Shown: positions 9,171-18,279 of the stretch, one piece after another
How positions within the stretch are numbered: position 1 is the stretch's first letter
Layout of the letters: every line of letters starts with the position of its first letter
Assembly (NCBI GenBank): GCA_903828645.1
Contig: CAIKNA010000060.1
Coordinates: 1-34,132, forward strand
Length of the DNA stretch: 34,132 nucleotides
Source of the DNA: an uncultured Bacteroidales bacterium
GTDB lineage: Bacteria; Bacteroidota; Bacteroidia; Bacteroidales; FEN-979
Direction: 5' to 3'
Made by a program: the position numbers and the translations under genes
Notes under the pieces: model-generated
What the model saw: only the letters and a program-made list of their open reading frames with translations
Told to the model about the DNA's origin: nothing
Database searches by the model: none

Positions 9171-10946
9171 ATGACCGGAAAGACATTTGCCGAAAAAATC
9201 TTTGGCGCTGCAGCAGGAAGCATTGTGTTTGCTCGTCCCGACATCATTTTGTCGCACGACAACACCTCAAGCATCTACAGCACTTTTAAAAAAATGGGAG
9301 GAACCACGCTGGCCAACCCTGAAGCATTACTGATCACCCTTGATCACAATGCACCTCCTACCAACTTAAAACTCGCCAACGACTACCAGGTAATCCGTGA
9401 GTTCGTCGAGAAGTTCGGGATTAAGAAGTTTCATGATGCTGGCGATGGTATCTGCCATCAACTGATGTCATATTACGCAAAGCCCGGTCTCATCATCGTG
9501 GGAAGCGACAGTCATACGAGCACAGCCGGGGCGTATAACGCTTTCGCTGCCGGAATAGACCGTACCGAAACGGCAGGTTTGTGGAAACAGGGCGAAACGT
9601 GGTTCCGTGTTCCGGAGACTTTGAAAATAACACTGGATGGCAAGTTTCAGACCGGGGTCTATGCAAAGGATCTTGCATTGTGGATCATCGGGATGATCGG
9701 ATCCAGCGGTGCCGATTACATGTCGATCGAATACCATGGAGATGGCGTAAGATCCCTTACCGTTTCCGATCGCATGGTGCTTTCGAACCTTGCTTCGGAA
9801 ATGGGGGCGAAAAATGCTGTTTTCCCGGCCGATGAGATCCTGGAAAAACATTTCGGGCAAAAGCTGAAAGGGGTGTGGGCCGATGAAGATGCTACTTACC
9901 TGAGAGAAATCAGGATCAATTTAAATGAAATTTTCCCGGTGGTGGCAGCCCCTCACCATGTAGATAATGTGAAAGCCGTTGCAGAAGTCAGAGGAATAAA
10001 AATCCAGCAGGCGCTTATCGGTACCTGCACCAATGGTCGTCTCCAGGATTTGCGTGAAGCTGCAGAGGTGCTGAGAGGAGAGAAGGTTCCCAAATACATG
10101 CAGCTACAAATCATTCCCGCATCCAAGGAGATATTCATTCAGGCCATGAAAGAGGGGCTGATCGAGATTTTCATGGAATCCGGCGCCAACGTGCTTTCTG
10201 CCTCGTGCGGGCCATGCCTTGGTACGGGTCAGGGCATTCCGGCCGACAATTACAATGTTATCTCAACGGCGAACCGGAATTTCAAGGGGCGCATGGGCAA
10301 TCCTGCATCCAATGTTTACCTTGCTTCTCCATCAACCGTTGCCAAGTCGGCCCTGAAAGGTGAAATCACTGATCCGCGGGGCATAACCGCCAATGATGTA
10401 TTCCCATACCATGCACCGCAAAGTGCCACGGTTGATGTCAGGGAGGGCGACGACCGCTTCAGCGTGGGAACCTGGAATTATGCTGATGTCGACAACCTCA
10501 ATACCGACCAGATGTTTGCGGGGAACCTCACCTACAATGTTCAAAGCACTGAACCGGAAAAAATCATGCCGCACCTTTTCAAAGGTTTTGACAACAGCTT
10601 TTCCGACCGCGTTAAAGCAGGCGATATCATCATGGCCGGCGCCAATTTCGGGTGCGGCAGTTCCCGCGAACATCCTTCCGTAGGGCTTGCATTTGCCGGC
10701 ATCAAAGCGGTGATCTGCAAATCTGTCAACAGGATTTTCTACCGCTCCTCGGTGAACCAGGGGCTTCCGATCATCCTGGTGCCCGAAGCTGTCGATGCCT
10801 ACCGGCAAGGAGATGTGGTAAACATCGACTTTGAAAATGGATTTGTCTCCATCGGCAGCAAAAAATTTGCCTTTGCCGCCCTACCTGCGAAACTGATGGA
10901 GATTTTCAAAGCCAAAGGTCTTGTAAACTACGTTAAAAACAAATGA
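9171..10946 (+). CDS. Aconitase-superfamily hydro-lyase, large and swivel domains fused (aconitate / isopropylmalate / homoaconitate type)
   Basis: The product is 591 residues, with the start at the ATG at 9171; an upstream TTG would add only 11 unconserved residues. It is expected to be a cytosolic 4Fe-4S enzyme that isomerises a tricarboxylic or isopropylmalate-type acid by dehydration and rehydration. Cluster cysteines are visible as Cys286 (GTCTNGR) and Cys346/Cys349 (SCGPCLG). The swivel domain carries GCGSSREH at 494-501 with the substrate-binding Arg499. At 591 residues it is far shorter than AcnA/AcnB and corresponds to LeuC and LeuD joined in one chain, with the GTCTNGR/CGPC signature of the homoaconitase/LeuC2 branch. 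Aconitase is a reasonable guess because sucC is nearby, but the substrate cannot be fixed from sequence. Its stop overlaps the next gene start (ATGA), so the two are translationally coupled. Confidence 0.85.
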   Translation: MTGKTFAEKIFGAAAGSIVFARPDIILSHDNTSSIYSTFKKMGGTTLANPEALLITLDHNAPPTNLKLANDYQVIREFVEKFGIKKFHDAGDGICHQLMSYYAKPGLIIVGSDSHTSTAGAYNAFAAGIDRTETAGLWKQGETWFRVPETLKITLDGKFQTGVYAKDLALWIIGMIGSSGADYMSIEYHGDGVRSLTVSDRMVLSNLASEMGAKNAVFPADEILEKHFGQKLKGVWADEDATYLREIRINLNEIFPVVAAPHHVDNVKAVAEVRGIKIQQALIGTCTNGRLQDLREAAEVLRGEKVPKYMQLQIIPASKEIFIQAMKEGLIEIFMESGANVLSASCGPCLGTGQGIPADNYNVISTANRNFKGRMGNPASNVYLASPSTVAKSALKGEITDPRGITANDVFPYHAPQSATVDVREGDDRFSVGTWNYADVDNLNTDQMFAGNLTYNVQSTEPEKIMPHLFKGFDNSFSDRVKAGDIIMAGANFGCGSSREHPSVGLAFAGIKAVICKSVNRIFYRSSVNQGLPIILVPEAVDAYRQGDVVNIDFENGFVSIGSKKFAFAALPAKLMEIFKAKGLVNYVKNK

Positions 10947-12271
10947 AAAAATTCCTGTTCCCGACGCTCTTTGCCCTGCTTTCGCTTACGCTGGTAATGG
11001 TGTTGCGTTCCTTCCTGCCAAAGTATTCGGGAATGCTCATGTTTTTCTTCTTTTTTCTCCTTTTCGATGGCTACCTCTGGTTTTCGGTTCGCGGAACCAT
11101 CAAAAAAATTGGGAAAGGGTTAGAATCATCGATAACGATTCTATACTGGTTGCCGGTTGCCCTCTTGCCCTGCCTCATGATTTACGGTTTTTTCATGCCC
11201 TTCCTTGAGTGGAACCTGCCCTTTCGCACTTACCTTCAGAATTTCCTGCTAATCCTGTTCCTTTCTGAATTTTTCCCGATTATCACCATCATCCTGGCTG
11301 ACCTGATCCGGTTTGGCAAATACGCGTTCCTGTTTTTCATCCCAGGAAAGAAGGTCCCGGTAAAATCAATTCCCCGATACAAATTCCTGTTGCTGACTGG
11401 CTGGATCATGGGAGCACTTATTTTCCTGGTCATGACTGCAGGAACACTTTTCTGGCAATTTGATTTCACGGTACGGCGGCAGGTAATAATACTGGATCAA
11501 CTTCCTCCTGCATTCGAGGGGTTGAAAATTGTGCAGATTTCGGATATCCACCTTGGAAGCTGGAATTCAAAACAAAAGCTGCAGGAGGCCATGGATGAAA
11601 TTAACAATCTCCATCCCGACCTCATTTTTTTTACAGGCGACATGTTTAACTATTGTACGGCAGACGGGAATGGGTTTGAAAAGATACTGAAGACTCTTCA
11701 TGCATCCGATGGCATCTACGCCATCATGGGTAACCACGATTATGGCGATTATATCACATGGTCATCCCCGGCAGCAAAAAAACAGAACCTGGAAGACTTA
11801 AAATCCTTCTATCATTACCTGGGATGGAAACTGCTGCTTAACTCCCACGAAATCCTGAAACGGGGAGAAGACAGCATCGCCGTGATCGGCGTGGATAACT
11901 GGGGCGCTACAGCCCGGTTTCAAAGGTTAGGAGATATAGTAAAAGCCCAGGAGGGGACTGAGAATATGGCCATCCAGCTCCTGCTATCGCACGACCCTTC
12001 TTATTGGGGAAAGGTGATCAGTAAAAAATATCAGCACATTGACGTGACCTTTTCGGGTCATACGCATGGGGGACAGGTGGGAATTGACTGCTGCAACATA
12101 CACTGGAGTCCTGTGGTATGGATTTCAAGATTTTGGAGCGGCCTTTACACCAATTCCGGTTCACCCACTCCTCAATATCTTTATGTTAACCAGGGACTGG
12201 GTAACATCGGTTATTCAGGAAGGGTTGGTATTTTACCCGAAATAACCCTCTTTACCCTAAAAAGAAAATAA
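10943..12271 (+). CDS. Membrane-anchored metallophosphoesterase (YkuE/YaeI-like)
   Basis: The product is 442 residues. Its ATG overlaps the stop of the hydro-lyase gene by 4 nt. Residues 1-175 hold about five hydrophobic segments (roughly 4-25, 30-49, 65-90, 96-122, 148-171). The catalytic calcineurin-type domain follows, with metal-binding motifs in the expected order: SDIHLG near 200-205, GDMF near 232, GNHD near 263-266, the histidine in LLSHDP, and GHTHGG near 372-377. YkuE/YaeI relatives act on phospholipid-type substrates such as UDP-diacylglucosamine or remain undefined, and the substrate here cannot be assigned. The five-segment N-terminal part is longer than the single anchor of the short relatives. 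The gene converges on the giant TPR gene with only 39 bp between stops. Confidence 0.88.
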   Translation: MKKFLFPTLFALLSLTLVMVLRSFLPKYSGMLMFFFFFLLFDGYLWFSVRGTIKKIGKGLESSITILYWLPVALLPCLMIYGFFMPFLEWNLPFRTYLQNFLLILFLSEFFPIITIILADLIRFGKYAFLFFIPGKKVPVKSIPRYKFLLLTGWIMGALIFLVMTAGTLFWQFDFTVRRQVIILDQLPPAFEGLKIVQISDIHLGSWNSKQKLQEAMDEINNLHPDLIFFTGDMFNYCTADGNGFEKILKTLHASDGIYAIMGNHDYGDYITWSSPAAKKQNLEDLKSFYHYLGWKLLLNSHEILKRGEDSIAVIGVDNWGATARFQRLGDIVKAQEGTENMAIQLLLSHDPSYWGKVISKKYQHIDVTFSGHTHGGQVGIDCCNIHWSPVVWISRFWSGLYTNSGSPTPQYLYVNQGLGNIGYSGRVGILPEITLFTLKRK

Positions 12272-12310
12272 TACATTTCCTTCCAGGATCCGATTCGCAG
12301 AAGATGATCG

Positions 12311-15300
12311 TCAGTGGTTTATCGCCCTGGAAACCTGGATAAAGGAAACCTCCACATCCCCCCCCTGAGGGTAAAGGCTGATCCAGTTATTATCTTCACG
12401 CGACCATAAATCCTGGTCTTTGACACTGACCAACCGCTCGTTCACCTTGCCATCGTTATTGAGGTTGCGCATGACTACCCCGCCATTGGCCTGTTTGTCT
12501 TTGCCATACCTCATCAACACATTGAATGGTTTTTTGGAGAGGTTTTTGATCTTTATGTACACAAAATTGTTCTTCCTTGAAGCAAAAAGCACCGGTGGAA
12601 AAGGGAACTGCTTTTCGGTATTGGAAGCAATGACCACCGTTGTTTTCAACACATCTGCAATGGCATTCTCGACAATTGCCTTGTGGATTTTCACGATCAT
12701 CTCCCGGGGGTATTTCTCCATCGGCAGGAGATTCGCCGCATCGGTATATGCGTCTACCGCTTTGTCATATTCAAATGAATTATAAAAACGGTCCCCTTCA
12801 GCAACGGACTGGTCATACCTGGATTTGTTGGCACGGTATAAACTATCGACTCTCGCCGTGATGATGGATATTTGTCCCTTTGGATAGGACTGGGCGGGAA
12901 AAACAACAAGTGCCTGCTGATAGGTATCTTTTGCTTTTGCATAGTCTTTGTCCTTAAAGGAGTTGTCGGCATCGGCAACCAGGTTTTCATAATATTTCTG
13001 TTTGCCCAACTGTTCCTCCAGTGACTTGTTTATCCCTGCGATTTTCTCTTTTGGGTAGGTTGCCTGGGGCTTCATTGCCAGAGCATCCTGGTATGAAGTA
13101 CGGGCCTCTTCAAGTTTTTTCTGCTCAAGCAGCTGGTCGGCTGCTGCCAATGCGGCTTTGTAGGCGTCCTCCTTCGCCTTCAGTTCCGCGAGTACACCCT
13201 CTATCTCTGCGATCTTATCCTTTGGATATTGCTCTGAAGGCTTCAGGCCGGAGGCATTCGTGTACTCCTGTTTTGCAGGATCATACGATTTGGCTGCCAG
13301 CAGTTGGTCGGCTTTTGCAACAGATGCCTTATACTGGTCATCAAGCGTTTTCTGCCTGGCGATGGCAGCAAAGATGTCGTTTATCTCGATGATTTTGTCT
13401 TTTGGGTATTGCGCATCCGGTTTGATCTTCCCTGCTTCGAGATAGGCAATTTTAGCCTGGTCATAGGTTTTGGCCTGCATCAATTTGTCCGCACCCGCAA
13501 CAGCGGCGGCAAACTGCTCGTCGATGGCCTTGAGGCGGGCAACATCAGCAAGTGCCTTCTCAATCTCTGCCAGTTTTGTTTTGGGATACTGCTCGGCAGG
13601 TTTCAATCCGGCAGCCTTTTGATATTCCGACTTCGCCTGTTCATATGATTTTTCAGCGATGAGTTTATCAGCACCGGCAATGGTTTCCGAATATTCTTCC
13701 TCAAGCGCTTTTTGCCTGGCAATTGCAGCCAGGGCGGCATCGATCTCGGCAATTTTTGTTTTGGGATATTGTTCAGCAGGCTTCAGACCTGAGGCTTTCA
13801 GATATTCACTTTTAGCAGGGTCGAAAGTTTTTGCCGCAAGTAGTTGATCAGCCTTTGCGATGGATGTTTTATAGTTCTCATCCAGCGTTTTCAATGCAAC
13901 GAGATCTGCAAGGATTTTGTCGATTTCTGCAATTTTATTTTTCGGGTAATTTTCGGCAGGTTTGGTGTTGGCAGCATTTTGATATTCAACCCTGGCCTGT
14001 TCGTATGTTTTCGCTACCAGGAGTTTGTCTGCATTTGCAATAATGCCGGCGTATTTATCATCCAGTGCCTTTGCCGAAGCCAGATCGGAAAGGATCTTGT
14101 CGATCTCACTGATTTTTTCTTTGGGATAACCCTCCTGTGGTTTCAAAGATGAGGCATTCACATATTCATTCCTGGCAGGGGTGTACGATTTCTGGGTCAG
14201 CAGTTTATCGGCGTTGGCAATTGATGCCGCATATTTTTCATCACGATCCCTGATGCTTGCCAGTTCGGCTAGTGCCTTGTCGATCCCCGCTATTTTATCT
14301 TTGGGATACTGTTCCGATGGTTTTATTTTCAGTGCAGCCTGGTATTGGCCTTTCGACAGTTCATACGATTTATCAGCCAGTAATTTATCTGCATTCACGA
14401 TGGTTGATGCATATTCATCATCGAGGGCTTTTTGTCTGGCAATACTTTCAAGGATTGCATTGATTTCTGTAATTTTAGTAATGGGGTACCTTTCGGCAGG
14501 TTTCAGACCGGAAGCATTGGTATATTCACTTTTTGCAACATCGTAATTTTTGCCGGCGAGGTACTTGTCAGCGTTTGCAATGGCAGCCAGGTAGTTTTCA
14601 TCAAGGGACTTTGCCGCAGCGATCCCTGCAAGAATTTTATCGATGTCCGAAATTTTATCTTTCGGGTAGGTCTCTCCCGGTTTAATATTACCGGCGTTCT
14701 GGTATTCAACCCTCGCCTGTTCGTAGGTTTTTGCGGCCAGCAGTTTATCTGCCCCTGCAACCACGCTGGCATATTTGTCATCCAGGGCTTTCGCAGCTGC
14801 AAGATCTTCCAGTATTTTGTCAATCGAGGCAATCTTTTCCTTCGGGTAGGTTTCCTGCGGTTTTAGCGTGGAGGCATTCAGGTATTCAGTTCTCGCTACG
14901 ACATATGATTTGTCGGCCAACATTTTGTCTGCTTTGGCAATTGAACCTGAATACTGGGCTTCCAGTGACTTCAGCTTCTCTATCCCTGCCAGTATCTGGT
15001 TTATTTCACCGATTTTTCCTTTGGGATAATCCTCCGCCGGTTTGAGTTTCAGGGCGGCCTGGTACCCGGTCAGGGCAGGCTCGTACGACTTGTCGGCAAG
15101 CAGCTTGTCAGCCTGTGAAATGGTTGCGGCATACTCCTCTTCTGCGGCTTTTTGTTTGGCAAGTGAGGCCAGGATTGCGTCTATTTCAGCTGTTTTTGCC
15201 TTTGGATATTGCTCCTGCGGCTTTAACCGGGAGGCATTTGCATATTCGGTTTTAGCAGGTTCGTAGTTTTTTTCTGCGAAATATTTGTCCGCCTTTACAA

Positions 15301-17437
15301 TGGTTGCCTGGTAATTTTCATCAAGGCTTTTTGTGGCGGCAATGTCTGCCAGTATTTTATCAATACCTGCAATCTTATCCCTGGGATAAAGCTCGTCAGG
15401 CTTTATAGCACCTGCATTCTGGTATTCGGTACGTGCCTGATCCCAGGTTTTTGACGCCAGCAGTTTGTCGGCAGTTACAATAGCTGATGCATACCTGTCA
15501 TCAAGGGCTTTTTGAGCTGCCAGGCCGGCAAGTAGTTTGTCGATTTCGGAAATTTTATCCTTGGGATATGACTCCTGAGGTTTCAGGGCCGATGCATTCC
15601 CGTATTCAATCTTTGCAGGGGAATAGGATTTGTCGGCCAGCAGTTTGTCCGCTTTGGCAATCAATGCGATATACTGGCTTTCCTGTGATTTCTGTTTCTC
15701 TAGGTTGGCCAGGATGAGGTTGATTTCGCTGATTTTGTTTTTGGGATAAACCTCGGCAGGTTTCATGTCGGAGGCCTTCTGGAATTCTGTTTTTGCAGGC
15801 TGATATGCTTTCGCCAGCAGCATGCTGTCGGCTTTACCGATCGAATTTGCATACCTTGCATCAGCTGCTTTTTGCTGGGATTCAGCCGCCATCAGTTTCT
15901 CAAGTTCTGCAATTTTTGATTTGGGATAAACTTCATTTGCCTTGATGGTCAATGCATGCTGATATTCAGACCGGGCGCTTTCATAGGATTTGCTTGCAAA
16001 GGCCTTGTCGCCTGCTGAAACCGCAAGTTTGTACTGTTCCTCCTTATCCTTCGTTGCGTTCGCCAGGATATTGTCAATTTCAAGGATCTTATCTTTTGGA
16101 TATTGTTCGGTGGGCTTCAGATTTGAAGCTTTGACATATTCAGATCTCGCGGGTTCATATGACTTGTCAACCATCAATTTGTCAGCGCCGGCAAGGGTGG
16201 CTGCATATTGTTCTTCAAGCGCTTTTGCCATGGCTGCTTCCTGGCCGGTCAGCATCTTATCAGCCTTGGAAATCATCTCTTTCGGATAAGCTTCCCCGGG
16301 CTTTGCCGATAATGCCATCTGGTAGTTCTCCCTGGCCTTGAAATATTTTTTGTCGATGTAAAAACTATCTGCGAGGTTGACATACTTGTCATAATCTGCC
16401 TGGGCATTGGTTATCCGGGCCAGGATGCTTTCAATCTCCCTGATTTTATCCCTGGGATAGGTCTGCTCAGGTTTTATTACGATCGCCTCTTTATATGATT
16501 TGACTGCATCGGGATACTGAACGGCTTTGAACGACTGGTCGGCTAATGCAATGGCTTTATTGTATGCATCATCTCTGGCTTTCTGGGCAGCAAGCAAAGC
16601 GGTCACCTCCTTTATCCGGTCCTGGACATATTTCTCATCAGGTTTAATTCCGGCCGCCTTGTTATAATCAAGCAATGCATCCTGGTAGTTTTTGACAAGA
16701 AGGAATTTATCCGCCAGTGCGACAGCTTTACCATATTCCTCTTCTTTTACCTTGGTATCCACCTGGATCTTGATGATCTCATTGATCTTGTTTTTAGGGT
16801 AGGGATCTCCCGGTAAAAGCCTGCTTGCATTTTCATATTCCTGCATGGCTTTTTCATAATCACCCGCCTGAAACAATTTATCCGCACTTGCCACGGCCAC
16901 ATCAAACAGGATGTTCTGTGCTTTCTGGGAACGTAATAAATCAAGGGTTTTGCGAAGTTTTTCCCGGGCAGCGTCATCATTGGGGTTTTGAGAAACGGCC
17001 AGCTGGTAGGATGCTTTTGCATTAAGGTAATCCTTTGATTTAAAATAGGCGTCACCCGAAGCAATTGACTTCTGACTTGCATCTGCCTGTTCCTTTTGAG
17101 AGGCGACGAGCGCATTCAAACTGGTGATTCTTTCTTTCAGTGACTGGTCCTGGGGTTTTATCTGTTGGGCCTTTTGCAATTCCGCAAGGCTTTTTCCATA
17201 GTTCTTTTCATTGTAAAACTTATCGGCAGCATTCAGAAATACGTGATAGAGTGAATCCTGGGGGTTTGACTTTTTAACAGGAATGGTATCATAGGCAGAG
17301 GAGTGTGTTATGGGCGAGAAATGTTGCGCGGGCTCGTACGGCAGGGTCAGATAGGTAACAAACAGGGCAATCGTGACTGATGAAACCAGCACTGCTGCAA
17401 CAATTGGAAAGGATTTTTTTAAACCGTTTATTTTCAT
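12311..17437 (-). CDS. Giant single-pass membrane protein with 26 TPR-like repeats and a C-terminal beta-rich domain
   Basis: The product is 1708 residues. One N-terminal membrane segment (about residues 10-32) has no clear cleavage site, so the rest is probably periplasmic and anchored in the inner membrane. From about residue 68 I count 26 units of about 60 residues with the pattern ADKLL-x2-K-x-Y-x2-A-x2-EY-x2-A-x2-KP-x2-YPK-x-KI-x-EI. The two-helix spacing resembles TPR repeats with a long connecting helix. Sixteen consecutive units keep an exact 180-bp DNA period, and units 10-21 form a 720-bp higher-order repeat. The last 113 residues or so are not repetitive and look like a beta-sandwich (FPFPP, NNFVYIKIKN, NWISLYPQGG); I do not recognise this domain. 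It follows lolD on the same strand after 79 bp, hinting at an envelope role. A scaffold or spacer across the periplasm is an inference. Confidence 0.85.
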   Translation of the reverse strand: MKINGLKKSFPIVAAVLVSSVTIALFVTYLTLPYEPAQHFSPITHSSAYDTIPVKKSNPQDSLYHVFLNAADKFYNEKNYGKSLAELQKAQQIKPQDQSLKERITSLNALVASQKEQADASQKSIASGDAYFKSKDYLNAKASYQLAVSQNPNDDAAREKLRKTLDLLRSQKAQNILFDVAVASADKLFQAGDYEKAMQEYENASRLLPGDPYPKNKINEIIKIQVDTKVKEEEYGKAVALADKFLLVKNYQDALLDYNKAAGIKPDEKYVQDRIKEVTALLAAQKARDDAYNKAIALADQSFKAVQYPDAVKSYKEAIVIKPEQTYPRDKIREIESILARITNAQADYDKYVNLADSFYIDKKYFKARENYQMALSAKPGEAYPKEMISKADKMLTGQEAAMAKALEEQYAATLAGADKLMVDKSYEPARSEYVKASNLKPTEQYPKDKILEIDNILANATKDKEEQYKLAVSAGDKAFASKSYESARSEYQHALTIKANEVYPKSKIAELEKLMAAESQQKAADARYANSIGKADSMLLAKAYQPAKTEFQKASDMKPAEVYPKNKISEINLILANLEKQKSQESQYIALIAKADKLLADKSYSPAKIEYGNASALKPQESYPKDKISEIDKLLAGLAAQKALDDRYASAIVTADKLLASKTWDQARTEYQNAGAIKPDELYPRDKIAGIDKILADIAATKSLDENYQATIVKADKYFAEKNYEPAKTEYANASRLKPQEQYPKAKTAEIDAILASLAKQKAAEEEYAATISQADKLLADKSYEPALTGYQAALKLKPAEDYPKGKIGEINQILAGIEKLKSLEAQYSGSIAKADKMLADKSYVVARTEYLNASTLKPQETYPKEKIASIDKILEDLAAAKALDDKYASVVAGADKLLAAKTYEQARVEYQNAGNIKPGETYPKDKISDIDKILAGIAAAKSLDENYLAAIANADKYLAGKNYDVAKSEYTNASGLKPAERYPITKITEINAILESIARQKALDDEYASTIVNADKLLADKSYELSKGQYQAALKIKPSEQYPKDKIAGIDKALAELASIRDRDEKYAASIANADKLLTQKSYTPARNEYVNASSLKPQEGYPKEKISEIDKILSDLASAKALDDKYAGIIANADKLLVAKTYEQARVEYQNAANTKPAENYPKNKIAEIDKILADLVALKTLDENYKTSIAKADQLLAAKTFDPAKSEYLKASGLKPAEQYPKTKIAEIDAALAAIARQKALEEEYSETIAGADKLIAEKSYEQAKSEYQKAAGLKPAEQYPKTKLAEIEKALADVARLKAIDEQFAAAVAGADKLMQAKTYDQAKIAYLEAGKIKPDAQYPKDKIIEINDIFAAIARQKTLDDQYKASVAKADQLLAAKSYDPAKQEYTNASGLKPSEQYPKDKIAEIEGVLAELKAKEDAYKAALAAADQLLEQKKLEEARTSYQDALAMKPQATYPKEKIAGINKSLEEQLGKQKYYENLVADADNSFKDKDYAKAKDTYQQALVVFPAQSYPKGQISIITARVDSLYRANKSRYDQSVAEGDRFYNSFEYDKAVDAYTDAANLLPMEKYPREMIVKIHKAIVENAIADVLKTTVVIASNTEKQFPFPPVLFASRKNNFVYIKIKNLSKKPFNVLMRYGKDKQANGGVVMRNLNNDGKVNERLVSVKDQDLWSREDNNWISLYPQGGDVEVSFIQVSRAINH
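13501..15660 (-). repeat. Higher-order repeat: three 720-bp blocks of four 180-bp TPR-like units
   Basis: Within the giant TPR gene, units 10-13, 14-17 and 18-21 match type by type. For example ALDD(R/K)YA follows the first unit of each block, SLDENY or TLDENY follows the second, and the third and fourth units share their own variants (YQAALK in two of the three fourth units). Corresponding DNA lies exactly 720 bp apart, as at 14101, 14821 and 15541. Copies have diverged substantially, so the duplication is not recent. Confidence 0.75.
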
Positions 17438-17516
17438 GCGATGGAGGTGCGTTCGGGTGATTGATTTCTATGGATAATATTTAACGTGATTTTTCGTGAA
17501 TAATTACATGCCCGGG

Positions 17517-18170
17517 CTACAAGACGATCAAGCCATCCTTCATGGTCAGCTTGCGGTCGGCCATATCGGCCAGGTCAAGATTATGGGTTACGATGATGTA
17601 TGTCTGCCTGAACATGTCGCGCAAACGAAAGAAAAGCTTGTGAAGTTCAACAGCAGAGGCTGAATCGAGGTTTCCCGAGGGCTCATCTGCAAGGATCACG
17701 GCAGGATTGTTCATGAGGGCTCTTGCAACGGCTACGCGCTGCTGTTCACCTCCTGAAAGTTCCGATGGTTTGTGACCCGCACGCTCACCGAGGTTCATGA
17801 TGTCGAGAAGCTCCATTGCCTTTTTAATTGATTCACTTTTCCCATGTTTGGCAATAAAGGCCGGGATGCACACGTTTTCAAGGGCTGTGAATTCTGGCAG
17901 GAGATGATGAAACTGGAAAACAAACCCGATTTGCCTGTTGCGAAAATCGGACAATTTTCGTTCTGACAACTCCTGAACCCTGATCCCGTTGAGTTCAACG
18001 CTGCCGGAATCGGCTTTATCGAGGGTTCCAAGGATGTGCAGCAACGTTGATTTTCCGGCGCCCGAAGCACCAACAATGGAGATGATTTCACCTTTTTCCA
18101 CCACAAGGTTGATTCCCTTGAGAACTTTAAGCGGACCAAATGATTTATGAATGTTATGCGCAATGATCAT
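17517..18170 (-). CDS. lolD: Lipoprotein-releasing / MacB-type ABC transporter ATP-binding protein
   Basis: The product is 217 residues from the ATG at 18168-18170, a normal LolD length; a 25-residue upstream extension is not conserved in character. All ABC ATPase motifs are present: Walker [10 protein letters not shown] (34-42), Q-loop at Gln86 (FVFQ), signature LSGGEQ (138-143), Walker B VILADEP with Glu163, and switch His196. The [14 protein letters not shown] stretch after the Q-loop is typical of the LolD/MacB/FtsE group. LolD powers release of outer-membrane lipoproteins by LolC/E at the inner membrane. No permease gene is adjacent, as often seen in Bacteroidota, so a MacB-type partner cannot be excluded. 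It lies upstream of the giant TPR gene on the same strand and diverges from sucC. Confidence 0.85.
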   Translation of the reverse strand: MIIAHNIHKSFGPLKVLKGINLVVEKGEIISIVGASGAGKSTLLHILGTLDKADSGSVELNGIRVQELSERKLSDFRNRQIGFVFQFHHLLPEFTALENVCIPAFIAKHGKSESIKKAMELLDIMNLGERAGHKPSELSGGEQQRVAVARALMNNPAVILADEPSGNLDSASAVELHKLFFRLRDMFRQTYIIVTHNLDLADMADRKLTMKDGLIVL

Positions 18171-18187
18171 AGAGTAGCCTTGAACGG

Positions 18188-18195
18188 CAAAGTTA
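18188..18195 (-). promoter_or_regulatory. Possible -7 box of lolD
   Basis: The minus strand reads TAACTTTG, matching TAnnTTTG, about 18 nt before the lolD start codon. No TTG lies 17-23 nt upstream of it, so only half of the promoter consensus is met. Confidence 0.35.
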
Positions 18196-18224
18196 AGAAA
18201 ATTGAAATCTTTGTACCCTCTTTT

Positions 18225-18254
18225 TTGTAAATCCAATTCAAACAACTATTTTTG
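18225..18254 (+). promoter_or_regulatory. Promoter of sucC
   Basis: TTG (18225-18227) is followed after 19 nt by TATTTTTG (18247-18254), a full match to the Bacteroidota consensus TTG-N17-23-TAnnTTTG. The predicted start point is near 18261, leaving a leader of about 19 nt before the ATG at 18280. Confidence 0.75.
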
Positions 18255-18279
18255 AAAATCGATATTAACTTTCCGACAT

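Noticed and set aside
10332-10808. 158-codon minus-strand frame opposite the hydro-lyase
   Set aside because: Overlaps conserved active-site coding sequence on the other strand and has no start context or family match.
13200-16020. Non-coding satellite or CRISPR-like array with a 180-bp period
   Set aside because: The period is a multiple of three and the minus strand is one open frame with conserved protein repeats.
13021-16341. Many plus-strand open frames of 60-144 codons opposite the giant TPR gene
   Set aside because: They repeat with the 180-bp period and exist only because of the repeated sense sequence; no independent family features.
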